The notes under the pieces were generated by a model, which was not told the DNA's origin, made no database searches, and saw nothing but the letters and a program-made list of their open reading frames with translations. DNA of 35,332 bases, from positions 52,459 through 87,790 of the forward strand of contig MNCI01001860.1 in assembly GCA_015680685.1 (NCBI GenBank), given 5' to 3'. How positions within the stretch are numbered: position 1 is the first letter of the stretch; every line of letters begins with the position of its first letter. Both the position numbers and the translations under genes were made by a program. This DNA is from Gnetum montanum. Its lineage: Eukaryota; Streptophyta; Gnetopsida; Gnetales; Gnetaceae. This document shows positions 10,821-20,728 of this stretch, one piece after another.

Positions 10821-11363
10821 TGGGCATGGTGTCTATACTATTAAAATTGTCGTCAGAGAATTTAGGTTTAATCATTACTTGATCATGCGTTGGCAAGACG
10901 GTTAACTGTGTGACTATTGCTTGACCTTTTGTGGAGGATTGAGCAACATAGTGTAAGTCAAACTCGATGATCATTGCTTTCCACCTAGCTATTCTACTCG
11001 ACTCATAGATGTTCTTAGTGATGGCATGGAGTACATTATTTTTACAAATGATGTAGACTTGATTACAGAAGAGATAATGCTGCCATTTCTTCAAGGAGAA
11101 GACAAGGGTAAGGCAGGATTTCTCCACTTCGTTGTATCATTGTTCATAGGTAATTAAAAGCTTAGGCAATATACAGGGATCTCGAATCCATCTTTACATT
11201 TTTGAAAAAGCATCGATGCAATGGAAGAATTGGAAGTTGCAAGGTAGATGTAGAAGGGTTTATCGCTCTGAGGGGAATAAACTGTCGGTAGTTAAGCCAG
11301 CTCTTGCTTTATGTTCTCGAACTCTTCCTAAGATTATTGAGTCCATTGGAAATGCACATTCTT
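10821..11363 (-). pseudogene. RT-linked RNase H / connection region, degenerate
   Basis: The open part at 10821-11127 reads CLTLVFSLKKWQHYLFCNQV and SSRIARWKAMIIEFDLHYVA, then TKGQAIVTQLT. These correspond to the gypsy RNase H blocks LALVxAxxKLRHYLL, GRIARWQxLLxEFDIxYV and KGQALADxLA. Upstream (11130-11363) the frame changes and shows NVHFQWTQ and KPFYIYLATSN, part of the same region with stops. It is continuous with RT above. Confidence 0.8.
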
Positions 11364-12549
11364 TCATAGTAAGTGTTGCATGGGTCTCAACTTATCCATC
11401 AGCCTTTCGATAAAATGTCTAATGAATTGCAGTCTACCTTGGAGACCCCATAGTTTAGTAAGGTTTTTTGGTGGTTGCATGTTAGTTATTGCCTTAACCT
11501 TATCAAGGTCTACCTGTATCCCTGTTCTAGAGACTATGAAGCCAAGCATTTTTCCTATTTTAACACCAAAGAAAAAATTCTTTGGGTTGAGCCTAAGGTC
11601 ATATTTGAGACAACGTTTAAGCACTAGGTCTAGATCTTTCACATGTTGTTCGATTGCTTTAGATTTAACTGCAATGTCGTCAACGTAATCATTGAGAAAA
11701 TTGAGCATGTAATCACTAAATATATATGTCATTGCTTGTTGATATGTAGTGCCTGCATTTTTAAGATCAAATGGCATCATTTTATATCAGAATGTGCCCC
11801 AAGGTGTTATAAAGGTTGTCCTGAGTTGATGTTTTAGATTGATTCTTATTTGATTGTATCCCAAGAATCCATCCATAAAGGATAATAGTGCATGCCCAGC
11901 AGTTGTGTCAATGAGTTGATCAATGCTAGGTAGTGCGAAGTCATCCTTTATAGTGGCTATGTTGAGATCACAAAAGTCAATGCATATGCGTATGCTACCA
12001 TTCTTCTTAGGGACTACAACAATGTTTGATACCCAGTCGGAATAGTCAATAGCTTAGATGAAATTGGCTTGGTAGAGCTTTGTGATTTCAACATGGACTG
12101 CTAACACCATGTCATGTCTAACCTTTCGTGCTTTTTGCGTCACTGGTTTGATTTTTTCATCGAGGATGATGTTTTGTTGGATGATTCAGGGGTCTAACCC
12201 TGGCATGTCGGTATATGACCATGCAAATATTTTTATGTTGTCTTTCAATACTAGAGTGATGTCACTGACAAGTTGTGAGTCCATTAGGGCACTTAATTTC
12301 AATGTCCTAGCTTCGCCATTAGAGGTGGCAATGGGGACTTCAACAAGGGGATCTTTAGTGATATTATCTACCTCTAGATCTAAAGTCTTAGTCTCATTTT
12401 TAGGCTAGTTTGATGTTTCCTGAGTGGAATCTATTAGGTTAGCATAACCGGATGGGTCTAGATCCAAGGATTCTAGATTGATTGCTGTTTTTAACTCCCC
12501 ATGTGGTCCATTGAGAGATAATGTTGAAAGGATATTCTTGGCGGCCATG
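11364..12549 (-). pseudogene. Reverse transcriptase of Tat-lineage element, four in-frame stops
   Basis: One frame runs through the domain. Blocks are FAWSYTDMPGLDP, VPKKNGSIRICIDFCDLN, KDDFALPSIDQLIDTTAGHA, LSFMDGFLGYNQI, MPFDLKNAGTTYQQAM, then DYVDDIAVKS, with the YVDD catalytic box intact. It matches Tat-type RT (TAGHALLSFMDG, LKNAGATYQRAM). Stops fall at 12405-12407 (TAG), 12186-12188 (TGA), 12054-12056 (TAA) and 11787-11789 (TGA). A frameshift occurs near 11364. The first candidate ATG is at 12549, within MAAKNILSTLSLNGPHG. No protease sequence is seen directly upstream. Confidence 0.92.
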
Positions 12550-12559
12550 TGTTTTCTCC

Positions 12560-14685
12560 TGCCAATTTAAACTAGGAGCGAAGTAAGTCATGTCTTCTTG
12601 ATTAATGAGTTGTTAAATGTAAATGGGCATCAGGTAATTAATCTATGTGCTAATGAAATTGCGGAACTTAGCTATGGTCATGGCAATTTTAGGTAGTACC
12701 GGGCCAATAATATTCATGTCAATTTGTCATGTAGGATTTTAAAGTCTTATGGATTTTATGTGCATCATTATGTATCTTTAATATATTCGTATATACATAT
12801 ATTTTTTATTTTAACCTTTCTCCCTTCCTTTATAAAAAATTCTATTTCTAATATTCTGGCCTCATCTCCAGAGGTTGGAATAATGAGGAATACTAGGCAA
12901 AGCATGAAATAAAGATGAGATAAATAATAACATGCAAAAAAAATTTAAACATGAAACATGGTGAATTTAAATAAAAAATAGAAAATAAAATAAGAGAAAA
13001 CAAATTAAATTAAATTGAGAATGAATATTAGAGGTTAGAAAAAATGGGTTTTGAGGTACAAGGGCATTATTTCTGCTAGTGTGTGTTCTTGGAAGTTTCG
13101 ACTGCAACATGAGCTAGGGAGTGCAGTGTGAGCATCAGCATGAGCTATAGCGTGAGCTACAGGGCAACCATGAAAGGCAAAGGGAAAGCAAGCTAAGGCA
13201 AAGGGAAGAGGCAAGCAAATCTGGCATTCGTGGAGGAGAGTGAAGAGCTACTCCAGCGTCTCCTGCAAGCCAGGATTCCAACATGGGATGTAGCTCTGCA
13301 CAGATAGATTTGTTTCCTCTTGTTTTTTTTGTTTTTTAGCATTCATAAACAGTGTTAGCTAGGGCAGTGTGATTTCTATGGGCCATGATTTTGGGTTGTT
13401 TTTGGGATTTGGGGCTTGTTTTTGCAGTTTGTGGCCTATTGTATTTGGTTTTTTTATGGCGTTGGCGTGAGTGATCCAAGACATGAGTGCCTAGGGCATT
13501 GTAGGGCATGGGTGGGGCATTTGTAGGGTGAGTTTGATTTCTTTGCATTTTGTTCATTGGGGCGAGCACATCATGAGTGCCAGAGATATCCTAGGTAGTG
13601 TCAGCTTTTTCCAGGGCAGTATGAGATGTGTTACAGGGGAGAAATTGAAAATGCTTTTCTAGCTTTTTCAAAGCTTTAAGAATCCAAGGGAACTTGCCAA
13701 AAAAAAAAACTCACACACACTCCCTTTCCAAAATAGATGAGTATATTTGCAGTAAGTTTCTCCATGCATATTGCATACATGATCTACAATACTTTCTTCT
13801 TTCAATCTTTTCACAACACTTTCAATTAATTTGTTTATTATTGCATCATCTGCGACTTGAAGATCTTCCGTTGTGCCCTTCTCTTTCGATTGTTGTTTTT
13901 TCTACGGGCTGCTTCCCTGTGTGCTAGAAATGGTTCACAACATGAGCTTTCAAATTTGATTTCCTATTTTTTTTGGCAACGTGAGCTACGTTGCAAGGGA
14001 AGGCTTGTTTTTTTTTTTTTTTTTTTTTTTTTTGTAGCATGAGCTATGTTGTAGGGAGGAGGTTTCTAGCGTGATTGCTAGGGCTTCCTAGGCAGTGTCA
14101 ATTTTTCTTGTGCAGCATGACTACCAAGGTCCTGGGCATCGTGAGCACAGGGTTCTCTGGGCAGCATGAGCCGCAGGGTTCCCATATATGAGCTGGAATG
14201 TAGGGAACCCAGCATGAGTGCTGTGGAAGATAGGCAGCGTAAGTTTGCTGGGAACAGGTCCCAACGTGAGTTCCTATAGCATGAGTTGCTGGGAACAGGA
14301 CCCATCGTGAGTGGACGCTAGGGCAGTTCCCAGCATAAGTTACCAGTGACACCCAGTGTGAGTTAAAATATGAAGATGTGCGTTGTTTGCTAGGATGTTT
14401 ATTACTTGTTGGTTTCATGTTTATACAATTTATTATTTTCCTAAGATTGATGATTTAAACCTTGCTTCAGTGAGTGTTCATGTTCTGTACTTGTGTGTGG
14501 ATTTACTGTGAAATGGATTTCAATGTACCCCAGTGAGCGTCAAATACACTGAATAGATATCAATGTCCTTGTCTCATGGGGTGAGGCTATGTATTTAAAT
14601 TTTTTTTATGTGTTTGGTTTATGTGATTTCATGCTATTGTTAGCACTTAGACTCTTTATTTACCTAATGTTTTGGCTATATGTAG
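12560..14685. other. Region where gag and protease are expected but not found
   Basis: The minus strand shows no gag or aspartic-protease block. 12738-13060 is plain AT-rich sequence. From about 13090 to 14370 the plus strand carries many short words of the type GCGTGAG/GCATGAG, often followed by CTAC or TTGC, and near 14130-14340 a repeated CTGGGAACAGG. A run of 26 T occupies 14008-14033. The stretch may be upstream sequence of the antisense gene that follows, but this is inference. Confidence 0.55.
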
Positions 14686-15486
14686 GGGACCTAAATCCTA
14701 CCTTCTTGTGATTGAGCTTGTTGGTGTACTTGCTTGGTTTGGCCCCTTTGGACCGGACATACCTCCTTATGACATGCACATTGGGCCTCATGTGATATGG
14801 TTCCGCCCTAGTGTTGGCTCATTTTTGTCATTCATCTTGCAAAATTTTAGTGTGGTTATATTGTCTCACTTAAGTGAACAGTTGGCTCGTGATATCATTG
14901 AGACAATGTTGCCCGACTCTACACAATACATGCCTACCTTCATTACCGACATAGATGAGGGACTTTTTAAAGTTGAGGGAGGCCCTGTTGAGGGTCCTAG
15001 ATCTACTCATCCCTTGACTCATGTGTGGGAGCTGCCTACTTGTAGTCATTATAACAGTAGGAACACAATTTTTCTAGCCTTTCACGTGCACACTCTATTC
15101 TAGAACCCACCTGGGATAGTGTATAGAGTGGACAAGTATGCTCTGCTCGGCTTACTTTTTGATTCTTTTAAAATTATATGGTTTTCTATGCATAAATATT
15201 ATTTTTCTATGTAAGCCTTGATTTGATGAGAATGGGATGCATGATGATGATGGTGGGCTTGCCTTAGCACGCCCAGCCTTGAAGGCATTCATGGTGAGCC
15301 CCATTCTTCATGTTGCAGTATTGGACCAAACAAGAGGTGTTATCATTGACTACCATAGGTAATTTTTGAGGGCCTTTGAGCATTGCAAAGTTCATGGTTG
15401 GTTACATGAGGATTGGTCCTCCAATGGGAAAATTTTTCCTCAAAGAATTGATCCTATGCCTAATGTGCCTACGCCATTTATTGATG

Positions 15487-15574
15487 GTAAATGATCCCAC
15501 TCTAAACTTCATTTTCTTTTTTTGCATCACCGTGTACTATATTTTTTAACTTTTCGCTCTATGTTTTCCTACAG
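15487..15574 (+). other. GT-AG intron (88 bp) of antisense gene
   Basis: The donor is GATG/GTAAATG and the acceptor TTTTCCTACAG/TGG. Splicing joins GAT-G to TG-GTC, giving PFID-V-VIPADEV in one frame. Confidence 0.8.
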
Positions 15575-16618
15575 TGGTCATCCCTGCTGATGAAGTTACC
15601 ATCGTATTAGGGCATACTGAGGCCACCCTATTTATGAAATATGCAGAGGTAGAGCAGTCACAACAATGGTTGCAGATGAAAGCTCCTGAGTTGATCATTA
15701 GCAACCTTACCCGGGAAGGTCTGATGGACATGTTCACTACTTTGACTTCCAATGTTATGGTGACTAAGATGATCACCATTGTTGATTCTTTTAGTGATGA
15801 TGCTTCCCATTCTTTGAATGTTCAAGGATTCAAGGTATATTTCCACCTGACCACTGAGTTGCTTTCCAATATTTTTGGCATGCCAATGGATGGTGCCAGG
15901 GTGGCCATAGATAAAACAACTAAAGAAGGCCAGGTCATAAAAGAGCTTGAAGAGTGGTTAGGCATGTCTCGGGGTCCTAAAGGTTTTGCTATGCAAGATG
16001 ATACCCAATCAATGGAGATGAACTTCCTGTATCCTCTCTTCTGGGCACGGGCATTTCCTAAATCTCTCTCTCAAGGAAGGAACCTTGGGATCAAGTTTGC
16101 ACATGTTGTACATGTGGTCTTAGAGACAAGCATGCATTACAACTAGGCGTAGTTTCTTAGATCTAGCTTTTGTGAAGAGATTTTCAAATTATGGTCAAAC
16201 ATCCATGTCAAATCCCACTTCACATTTGCTTTATTCGTGGGGTACCTACATAGGTTTGCTAAGTTCTTAGTAGTTTATGGTGATAACCGTTATATACTGA
16301 GGGATCGTTCACAGTTGTCCCACCCCTGGATTTGTCATTTGTTTAGCACCATTAGATCTCAGGACCCACCCGAAGGCATCGACGAATCAGTGTCTGTCAC
16401 GACTGGGGGTGTAGCTTGTCATTCCCATCATTACTGTGATATCTTGGAATTGGAACTGCCTATACTGCACATGTCTATTAAAAGGGCTGAACATTTGATT
16501 TGTGAGACCATTGGGAGGTCAAAGGTGAAGGCGAAGAGGAATGAACGCCCAAGGGAGCCTACTCCAGAGGTGAGACCACCAAGAGAGAAGAAGATCCACT
16601 TTGTACTACCAGTGGAGG

Positions 16619-16734
16619 GTAAGTATTTTATTTTATTGTTACATATTTACTTTTTTATTGTGTTTTGGATTATATGTTATTAAACGTACATATATGCTAT
16701 GTCATACTAATTCTAGGATTTTGGTATTATTTAG
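16619..16734 (+). other. GT-AG intron (116 bp) of antisense gene
   Basis: The donor is GGAG/GTAAGT (one G earlier belongs to the split codon) and the acceptor TATTATTTAG/AGG. The join yields VLPVE-E-ESLKRERE in frame. The intron is T-rich, as plant introns are. Confidence 0.8.
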
Positions 16735-17013
16735 AGGAAAGTCTTAAGAGGGAGAGAGAGGTCATGGCCCTGATGGTTAAACCAGAAGCGGTCATCACAG
16801 GGCTAGAGGAAGAAGGAAAAGAAGGGGAAGAAGCAATCGAGGAACCTCTTGCTCCTCAAGAGGAAGATGTGACAAGCATCATGCAGACAAAGCTTGCGGA
16901 GGCTTTGGATGCACTTAGGCATTCAAGTGATGAAAGAGGTGTCTTTGATGGTTTCTTCGATGGATCTTTGCAACTTGGTTATCCACCCAAGCTAACCAGC
17001 AAAGGGCTTTTTG

Positions 17014-17096
17014 GTATGTTCCTTTTAGCTCAATCCATATTTTGGTACCCTTTTTACTTTTATGTGTTATTTTTTTATTATCTTGATTTTTTCTAG
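17014..17096 (+). other. GT-AG intron (83 bp) of antisense gene
   Basis: The donor is TTTTG/GTATGTT and the acceptor ATTTTTTCTAG/CATC, with a strong T-rich tract. The join yields KGLF-A-SEVDVE in frame. Confidence 0.8.
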
Positions 17097-17306
17097 CATC
17101 AGAGGTAGATGTTGAGATTTCTGAGGCACTTACATCCCAAGCAGGGGTGTTAGGATCATAGGTTCCGATTGAGGTAGCCTCCCCTGATTGTCCCACATTA
17201 ACTGAACAACTAAGGCCATGGCTTGAGATGCCTAGTAAAATGGACTTTGTCATAGGCATCGTTAATGATGTGGTCACTCGCCTACAACAGGCTCATCTAG
17301 ATCTAG

Positions 17307-17410
17307 GTATATGTCTGTTACGTATTTATGCTAAGTGTCTAGGTTTATTGTGTTTCTTTGCTTTTGTTGCTAATTATAGCTAATTCATATGTGCATACTT
17401 ACACCTGCAG
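17307..17410 (+). other. GT-AG intron (104 bp) of antisense gene
   Basis: The donor is CTAG/GTATATG and the acceptor ACACCTGCAG/GTGCC. The join yields HLDL-G-AKLQWDP in frame, again phase 1. Confidence 0.8.
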
Positions 17411-17748
17411 GTGCCAAGCTCCAATGGGATCCTTCTGAGGAAACTCATATTGATGCCCTCCCTGAATTGCCAAGGAATATTGAGCAAGTCCCTAGCAAGG
17501 TTTACGATGCAGTTTCTGGTTGTGTCGTACAGAACACTAAGTCGCTTTGTACTTGTAGGTGTTTAGTTAAATATCTATGGGATGAGGTACACTAATTGAA
17601 GGAAGAACTAGTAAAGGAGAGAGAGGAGAAGAGGGATCTCCAATCCCATTATGATTTTGCTGCTGCACAGTTGTCTAGTGATAGCACCTGGTGCACATTT
17701 GAAATCACTTGTGCATGTTACTGGACGATTTTAAACAGCAAAGTGTAG

Positions 17749-18002
17749 GCGACACAGGATTTAGTAGAACAAAGGGAACAAATGGATTTGTTGAATAGGA
17801 AATGTCTATGCTGATTGATCGATGGTGGTGGGAAGGTTACTTGGCAGGCTATCTATGAAGCGTCTCATTTTACCAGCATTTGTATGCTGTTTGGGTTCTG
17901 ATGGTGGAGTTGCAAAGTTTAAAGTGCTCACTACAACATAAAGATTCATAGTCTCAATTAATGTAAGAGTTTTGTAGGTTTATGGTATCAATTAATGATG
18001 GT
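17749..18002. other. Untranslated leader of nested element / 3' flank of antisense gene
   Basis: No coding evidence is seen here. The stretch separates the last antisense exon from the PBS of the element and would be the start of the element's leader on the minus strand. Confidence 0.5.
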
Positions 18003-18021
18003 GGTCGTCCTTCTAGCGCCA
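18003..18021 (-). promoter_or_regulatory. Primer binding site of nested element
   Basis: The minus strand reads TGGCGCTAGAAGGACGACC, six bases after the LTR end (spacer ATAAAT). TGG at the start matches the CCA end of a tRNA. I cannot name the tRNA with confidence. The PBS fixes this LTR as the 5' one. Confidence 0.75.
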
Positions 18022-18563
18022 ATTTATTGTACTAACCGAAATCATCGGTGTAAGGTTCGAAGGGAAAAACAAACACCAAGGGATCACCAGATGGGTACAG
18101 CTGACCCTACCTTCGTGTGAGGGCAAGCTAGAAAAGAAAATGAAGGAAGAATTCCTTGGATGGTCTACACACAAATCAACCAAGGACATCCCCAAACGTA
18201 AGCTCTGGCTTGCGCTAGGGTTATCGTAATTGATGTTTGAAATGTAACAGTGACACACAAAACACAAATAGATCATATACAGAATAGTATTGCAAACAAG
18301 ACATAAACTGAATTTAAAATAGAGTAAACAATGTAATGAAAGGAAAAATGAATTGTATTGTATTGCTTAGAAAGGGTGTGCACCGGTCAAAGCGTAGCTG
18401 CACGTGTGGATGGCAAGTCAAGTTCCAAGCCCCAAGATGATGTGTTTCAAAAGTGCTTGGATGCTAGGAGTCATGTATGTCTAAGCATCCAAAGTTTCTA
18501 GTTAGTACTTCCTAAGCCATCAACCTTCAAAATTTCCAACCTTGTTTATGTGAATTGATAGGG

Positions 18564-18571
18564 TATTTATA
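18564..18571 (-). promoter_or_regulatory. LTR TATA box (TATAAATA), 5' LTR
   Basis: Minus-strand TATAAATA is conserved in both LTR copies within an otherwise diverged region. The start site would lie about 25-35 bp further, near 18535, leaving an R/U5 of about 500 bp. Confidence 0.65.
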
Positions 18572-19034
18572 AGGTTTGGCTAGGCTCAGGTGTGGAATTC
18601 ATATATGGAATCAATGGTTGAGAGATGAGACGAAAATGGATCATGTGACACGTGTCCAATGCACAGCTGTGTGTGAGTTGGACGCGTGTGGGTAGGCTAC
18701 ATTCTTGACTGGATGCACTGTATCTTATAACATGTGTTGGCTTATGCAAGCTAGCTTACACTCATGGAAGCACATACAATTTTGAGCATAAGAGCTTGGC
18801 AAGGTTACAAATGATGAAAATTTACAATGAAAATGATAATGTATAACAAGAGAGATTAACTCTGGGTCACTTGAAACTCCTCAATCTCTAAATTAACTAT
18901 TGTAGGATGTTGATTTGAGTGTTTTATGGCTGTTTGAGGCATCCCTCTTTCATCAAAGCTTCCAGCATGAGTTGATTTTGTCCTAGCATGTCCTCATCAT
19001 GTGTTTGGCGTGCTTTTGACTAGGCATGACCAGT

Positions 19035-19620
19035 ACTCACATTGTCAGTGTGACCTCAGCATGAGTAAGCTAAAAATGACATATTTCACATCAAAGTTTG
19101 ATTTTTAAAGCTTGTTTTTAAGTGTAATTATTTTTTGACTATGTCTTACCCTGAGAATGATCTACAAGTCAAAAACTGAGCTTGAGAGTGACTTGTTTTG
19201 AGCCACTATTGGCAGCTCATGCTGGACTCACATTGCCAATGTGAGTGTAGTGTGACCATAGCATGAGCTACAAAAACTTGAAATTTTGGACCTAAAATCT
19301 AGAATTCTGGAGGTTGGAACTTGACGTTGTCAACAATGAACCCTAAGGATGACTTGCACCCTTGAAATCAAATCATTTTGGCTCAATTTCAAGGCTCTCA
19401 TAGTTTCTCACGATGCACTCACGCTGCCAGTGTGACCATCAGTGTGAGTGAGAAAACTTGTGCAATTTGACCCGAAATTTGAACTTTGGAATGCTGAAAC
19501 TTGGAATGGACCACAGTGGCCCTTGAGGATGGCTTGTACCTTCAGATTGGACCATCTTTGACTTGATTTTGAAGCTTTTGAAGTTTCTTATGTTGTACTC
19601 ATGCTGCCAGCGTGACCTCA
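19035..19620 (-). repeat. U3 tandem ~190-bp units with palindromes (5' LTR)
   Basis: Four sites of the form ACTCAC-NNTG-C-CANN-GTGA recur at about 190 bp. Their inner bases differ, yet the arms remain complementary in most sites (ATTG/CAAT, ACTG/CAGT). It is the same architecture as in the 3' LTR. Confidence 0.75.
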
Positions 19621-19722
19621 ACGTGAGTTACATGCCTTAGTCAAATTTTTGTCTCCCAAAAGCTCAAGAGGCTCTATGTTGTTCTTGTTTGAAAGTGTTA
19701 GGATGAAATTAGTGGTGTTTCA

Positions 19723-19727
19723 ATTAT
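19723..19727. repeat. Probable target-site duplication, right copy (ATTAT)
   Basis: It matches TTTAT at 5848-5852 at four of five bases. Joining the flanks here restores alignment to the second Athila-like leader around 33615-33630. Confidence 0.5.
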
Positions 19728-19836
19728 TATTTTGAATTATTGTGACCTTATGGTTCATTCCAATGATCTTAAATAATATTCAATAAGTTCTAGATAGTGT
19801 ACATATCAAACTACAAGTCCCCAATAAGAACACTAA
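19728..19836 (-). mobile_element. Leader and degraded PBS of the left Athila-like element
   Basis: The reverse complement aligns with 33505-33620 of the plus-strand relative (ATCATTGGAATGAACCATAAG versus its ATCATTG...AATGAACCTTAG). 19819-19836 is the decayed PBS, about ten of 17 bases matching the relative's tRNA-Asp site. This proves that 19728-20728 belongs with 1-5847. Confidence 0.85.
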
Positions 19837-20417
19837 TGATGAGCAACGATTAGACCCTACGCCCAACTATACAAATCACGAAGCATTCACACACGATCTA
19901 TTCAAATTCTGTGAACTTATAGCCTTCTAAGTAAACTAGTCTTTAGGAAGTAAAACTAACTGTTGTAATAGTTATCTTCCCAATTACACTTGTGAAATGT
20001 GAAGGTATGGCTAAGTGCAATTGAGGCATATGATTTTTATCATGTTTATGTTTTATATTCTAAGTTGCCTAAGGATAAATAATAATGAATAAAATAAAAT
20101 AAAATAATCAAATTACTAATTTAATATAACTAGCTACACCTAACTGATCTTAACATAAGCATCTATTCTAACTTGCCATACACATCCTAAATAATTTAAT
20201 GCTATTAGGTTACGAAACATTAAGTGTTACTAAGATTACCAAGTGCCAAGAATATGCTTGAAGTGGTTGTACTTATGTTCTTAATTAATCATTATTTAAT
20301 TTAACTTAATTGATTATTTAATTATTGAAAGCATTAAAGGAAATTGTAGAAAACATTAAATGCATAAATAAATAATTAATCTACTTTAAAGCACTGCAAG
20401 GTTTGTTAGAAAGCTCA

Positions 20418-20469
20418 TTTTATTGCTACAAACATTGCCATCCTCAGGTCCAACAATGCTCGAATAAAG
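20418..20469 (-). promoter_or_regulatory. Poly(A)-signal hairpin, left LTR
   Basis: On the minus strand CTTTATT, CGAG, CATTG, a loop, CAATG, TTTGTAGC, AATAAAA can fold with two stems. AATAAA lies in the 3' arm. The inner stem CATTG/CAATG differs from the relative's CAGCTTG/CAAGTTG but still pairs, and the CGAG internal-loop strand is unchanged. Confidence 0.65.
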
Positions 20470-20595
20470 ATTTGTACACTCTTTGACTCCAACTGTGGGT
20501 ACTTAGAAAAATATTCTAACTTTCAAGCAACAAAACTACAAGAGCTCCACTACAACTATGACAAAAGATGTCATAAACATGATGGATAAGCACAC

Positions 20596-20602
20596 ATTTA
20601 TA
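20596..20602 (-). promoter_or_regulatory. LTR TATA box (TATAAAT), left element
   Basis: Minus-strand CTATAAATG is at the position homologous to TATAATT at 32264-32270 in the relative, between the CpG-rich U3 edge and the poly(A) hairpin. Confidence 0.6.
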
Positions 20603-20650
20603 GGCAAAAATAGACATTGTGTCACCAAGACCATGTCAATGCATCAAATC

Positions 20651-20728
20651 CCATATCGACGCGATCACGTTGAGGGGGCCATATCGACGCGATCACGTTG
20701 AGGGGGCCACATCGACGAGGCCTCATCA
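20651..20728 (-). repeat. CpG-rich 28-bp tandem repeat at U3 edge
   Basis: Two identical 28-bp units (20651-20678 and 20679-20706) contain ATATCGACGCGATCACG, followed by a partial third (CCACATCGACGAGG) up to the LTR terminus. They are conspicuously CpG-rich in an AT-rich window and occupy the position of the CGCGATATCGCG palindromes in the relative. Confidence 0.85.

Larger units (their letters stand above)
14686..17748 (+). pseudogene. Antisense multi-exon plant gene copy inside the retrotransposon
   Basis: A spliced reading frame runs opposite to the host element, between its RT and 5' LTR. Probable exons are 14686-about 15136, about 15216-15486, 15575-16618, 16735-17013, 17097-17306 and 17411-17748. 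Introns 15487-15574, 16619-16734, 17014-17096 and 17307-17410 are GT-AG, 83-116 bp, all phase 1 after a G, and each restores the frame. The second and earlier exon joins are less certain. Stops at 15360-15362, 16144-16146, 16150-16152, 17159-17161 and 17593-17595 show it is a pseudogene. Visible segments include VQGFKVYFHLTTELLSNIFG in the long exon, then a basic, proline-rich tail, an acidic segment and a charged, coiled-coil-like C-terminus (LKEELVKEREEKRDLQ). I do not recognise the family confidently; the long exon loosely recalls plant transposon-associated proteins with VRGxxVxFSxxxINxFLG motifs. Confidence 0.75.
18028..19722 (-). repeat. 5' LTR of nested Tat-lineage element
   Basis: This is the second copy of the repeat at 5853-7534, TG...CA on both strands, 1695 bp. 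PBS abuts its low-coordinate end, and the leader of the older element abuts its high-coordinate end. TATA box (TATAAATA, minus) is at 18564-18571. U3 carries four palindromic sites at 19035, 19226, 19417 and 19597, spaced 191, 191 and 180 bp. The site at 19226-19246 is a perfect 10+1+10 palindrome. Confidence 0.93.
19837..20728 (-). repeat. 5' LTR of left Athila-like element
   Basis: The 892-bp LTR retains the 7-bp terminal inverted repeat TGATGAG...CTCATCA found in the relative at 32192-33504, with collinear homology across U3, R and U5. It lacks about 300 bp of hairpin modules and the 283-bp duplication seen there. TATA box TATAAAT (minus) is at 20596-20602, the poly(A) hairpin at 20418-20469, and CpG-rich 28-bp repeats lie at its U3 edge. 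Confidence 0.9.

Noticed and set aside
14008-14033. 26-T run as a retroposon poly(A) tail
   Set aside because: No LINE, SINE or processed gene body abuts it on the expected side.
15136-15216. An additional first intron of the antisense gene
   Set aside because: GT and AG are present at a suitable spacing, but no choice of sites gave a clean frame join, so exon edges there are only approximate.
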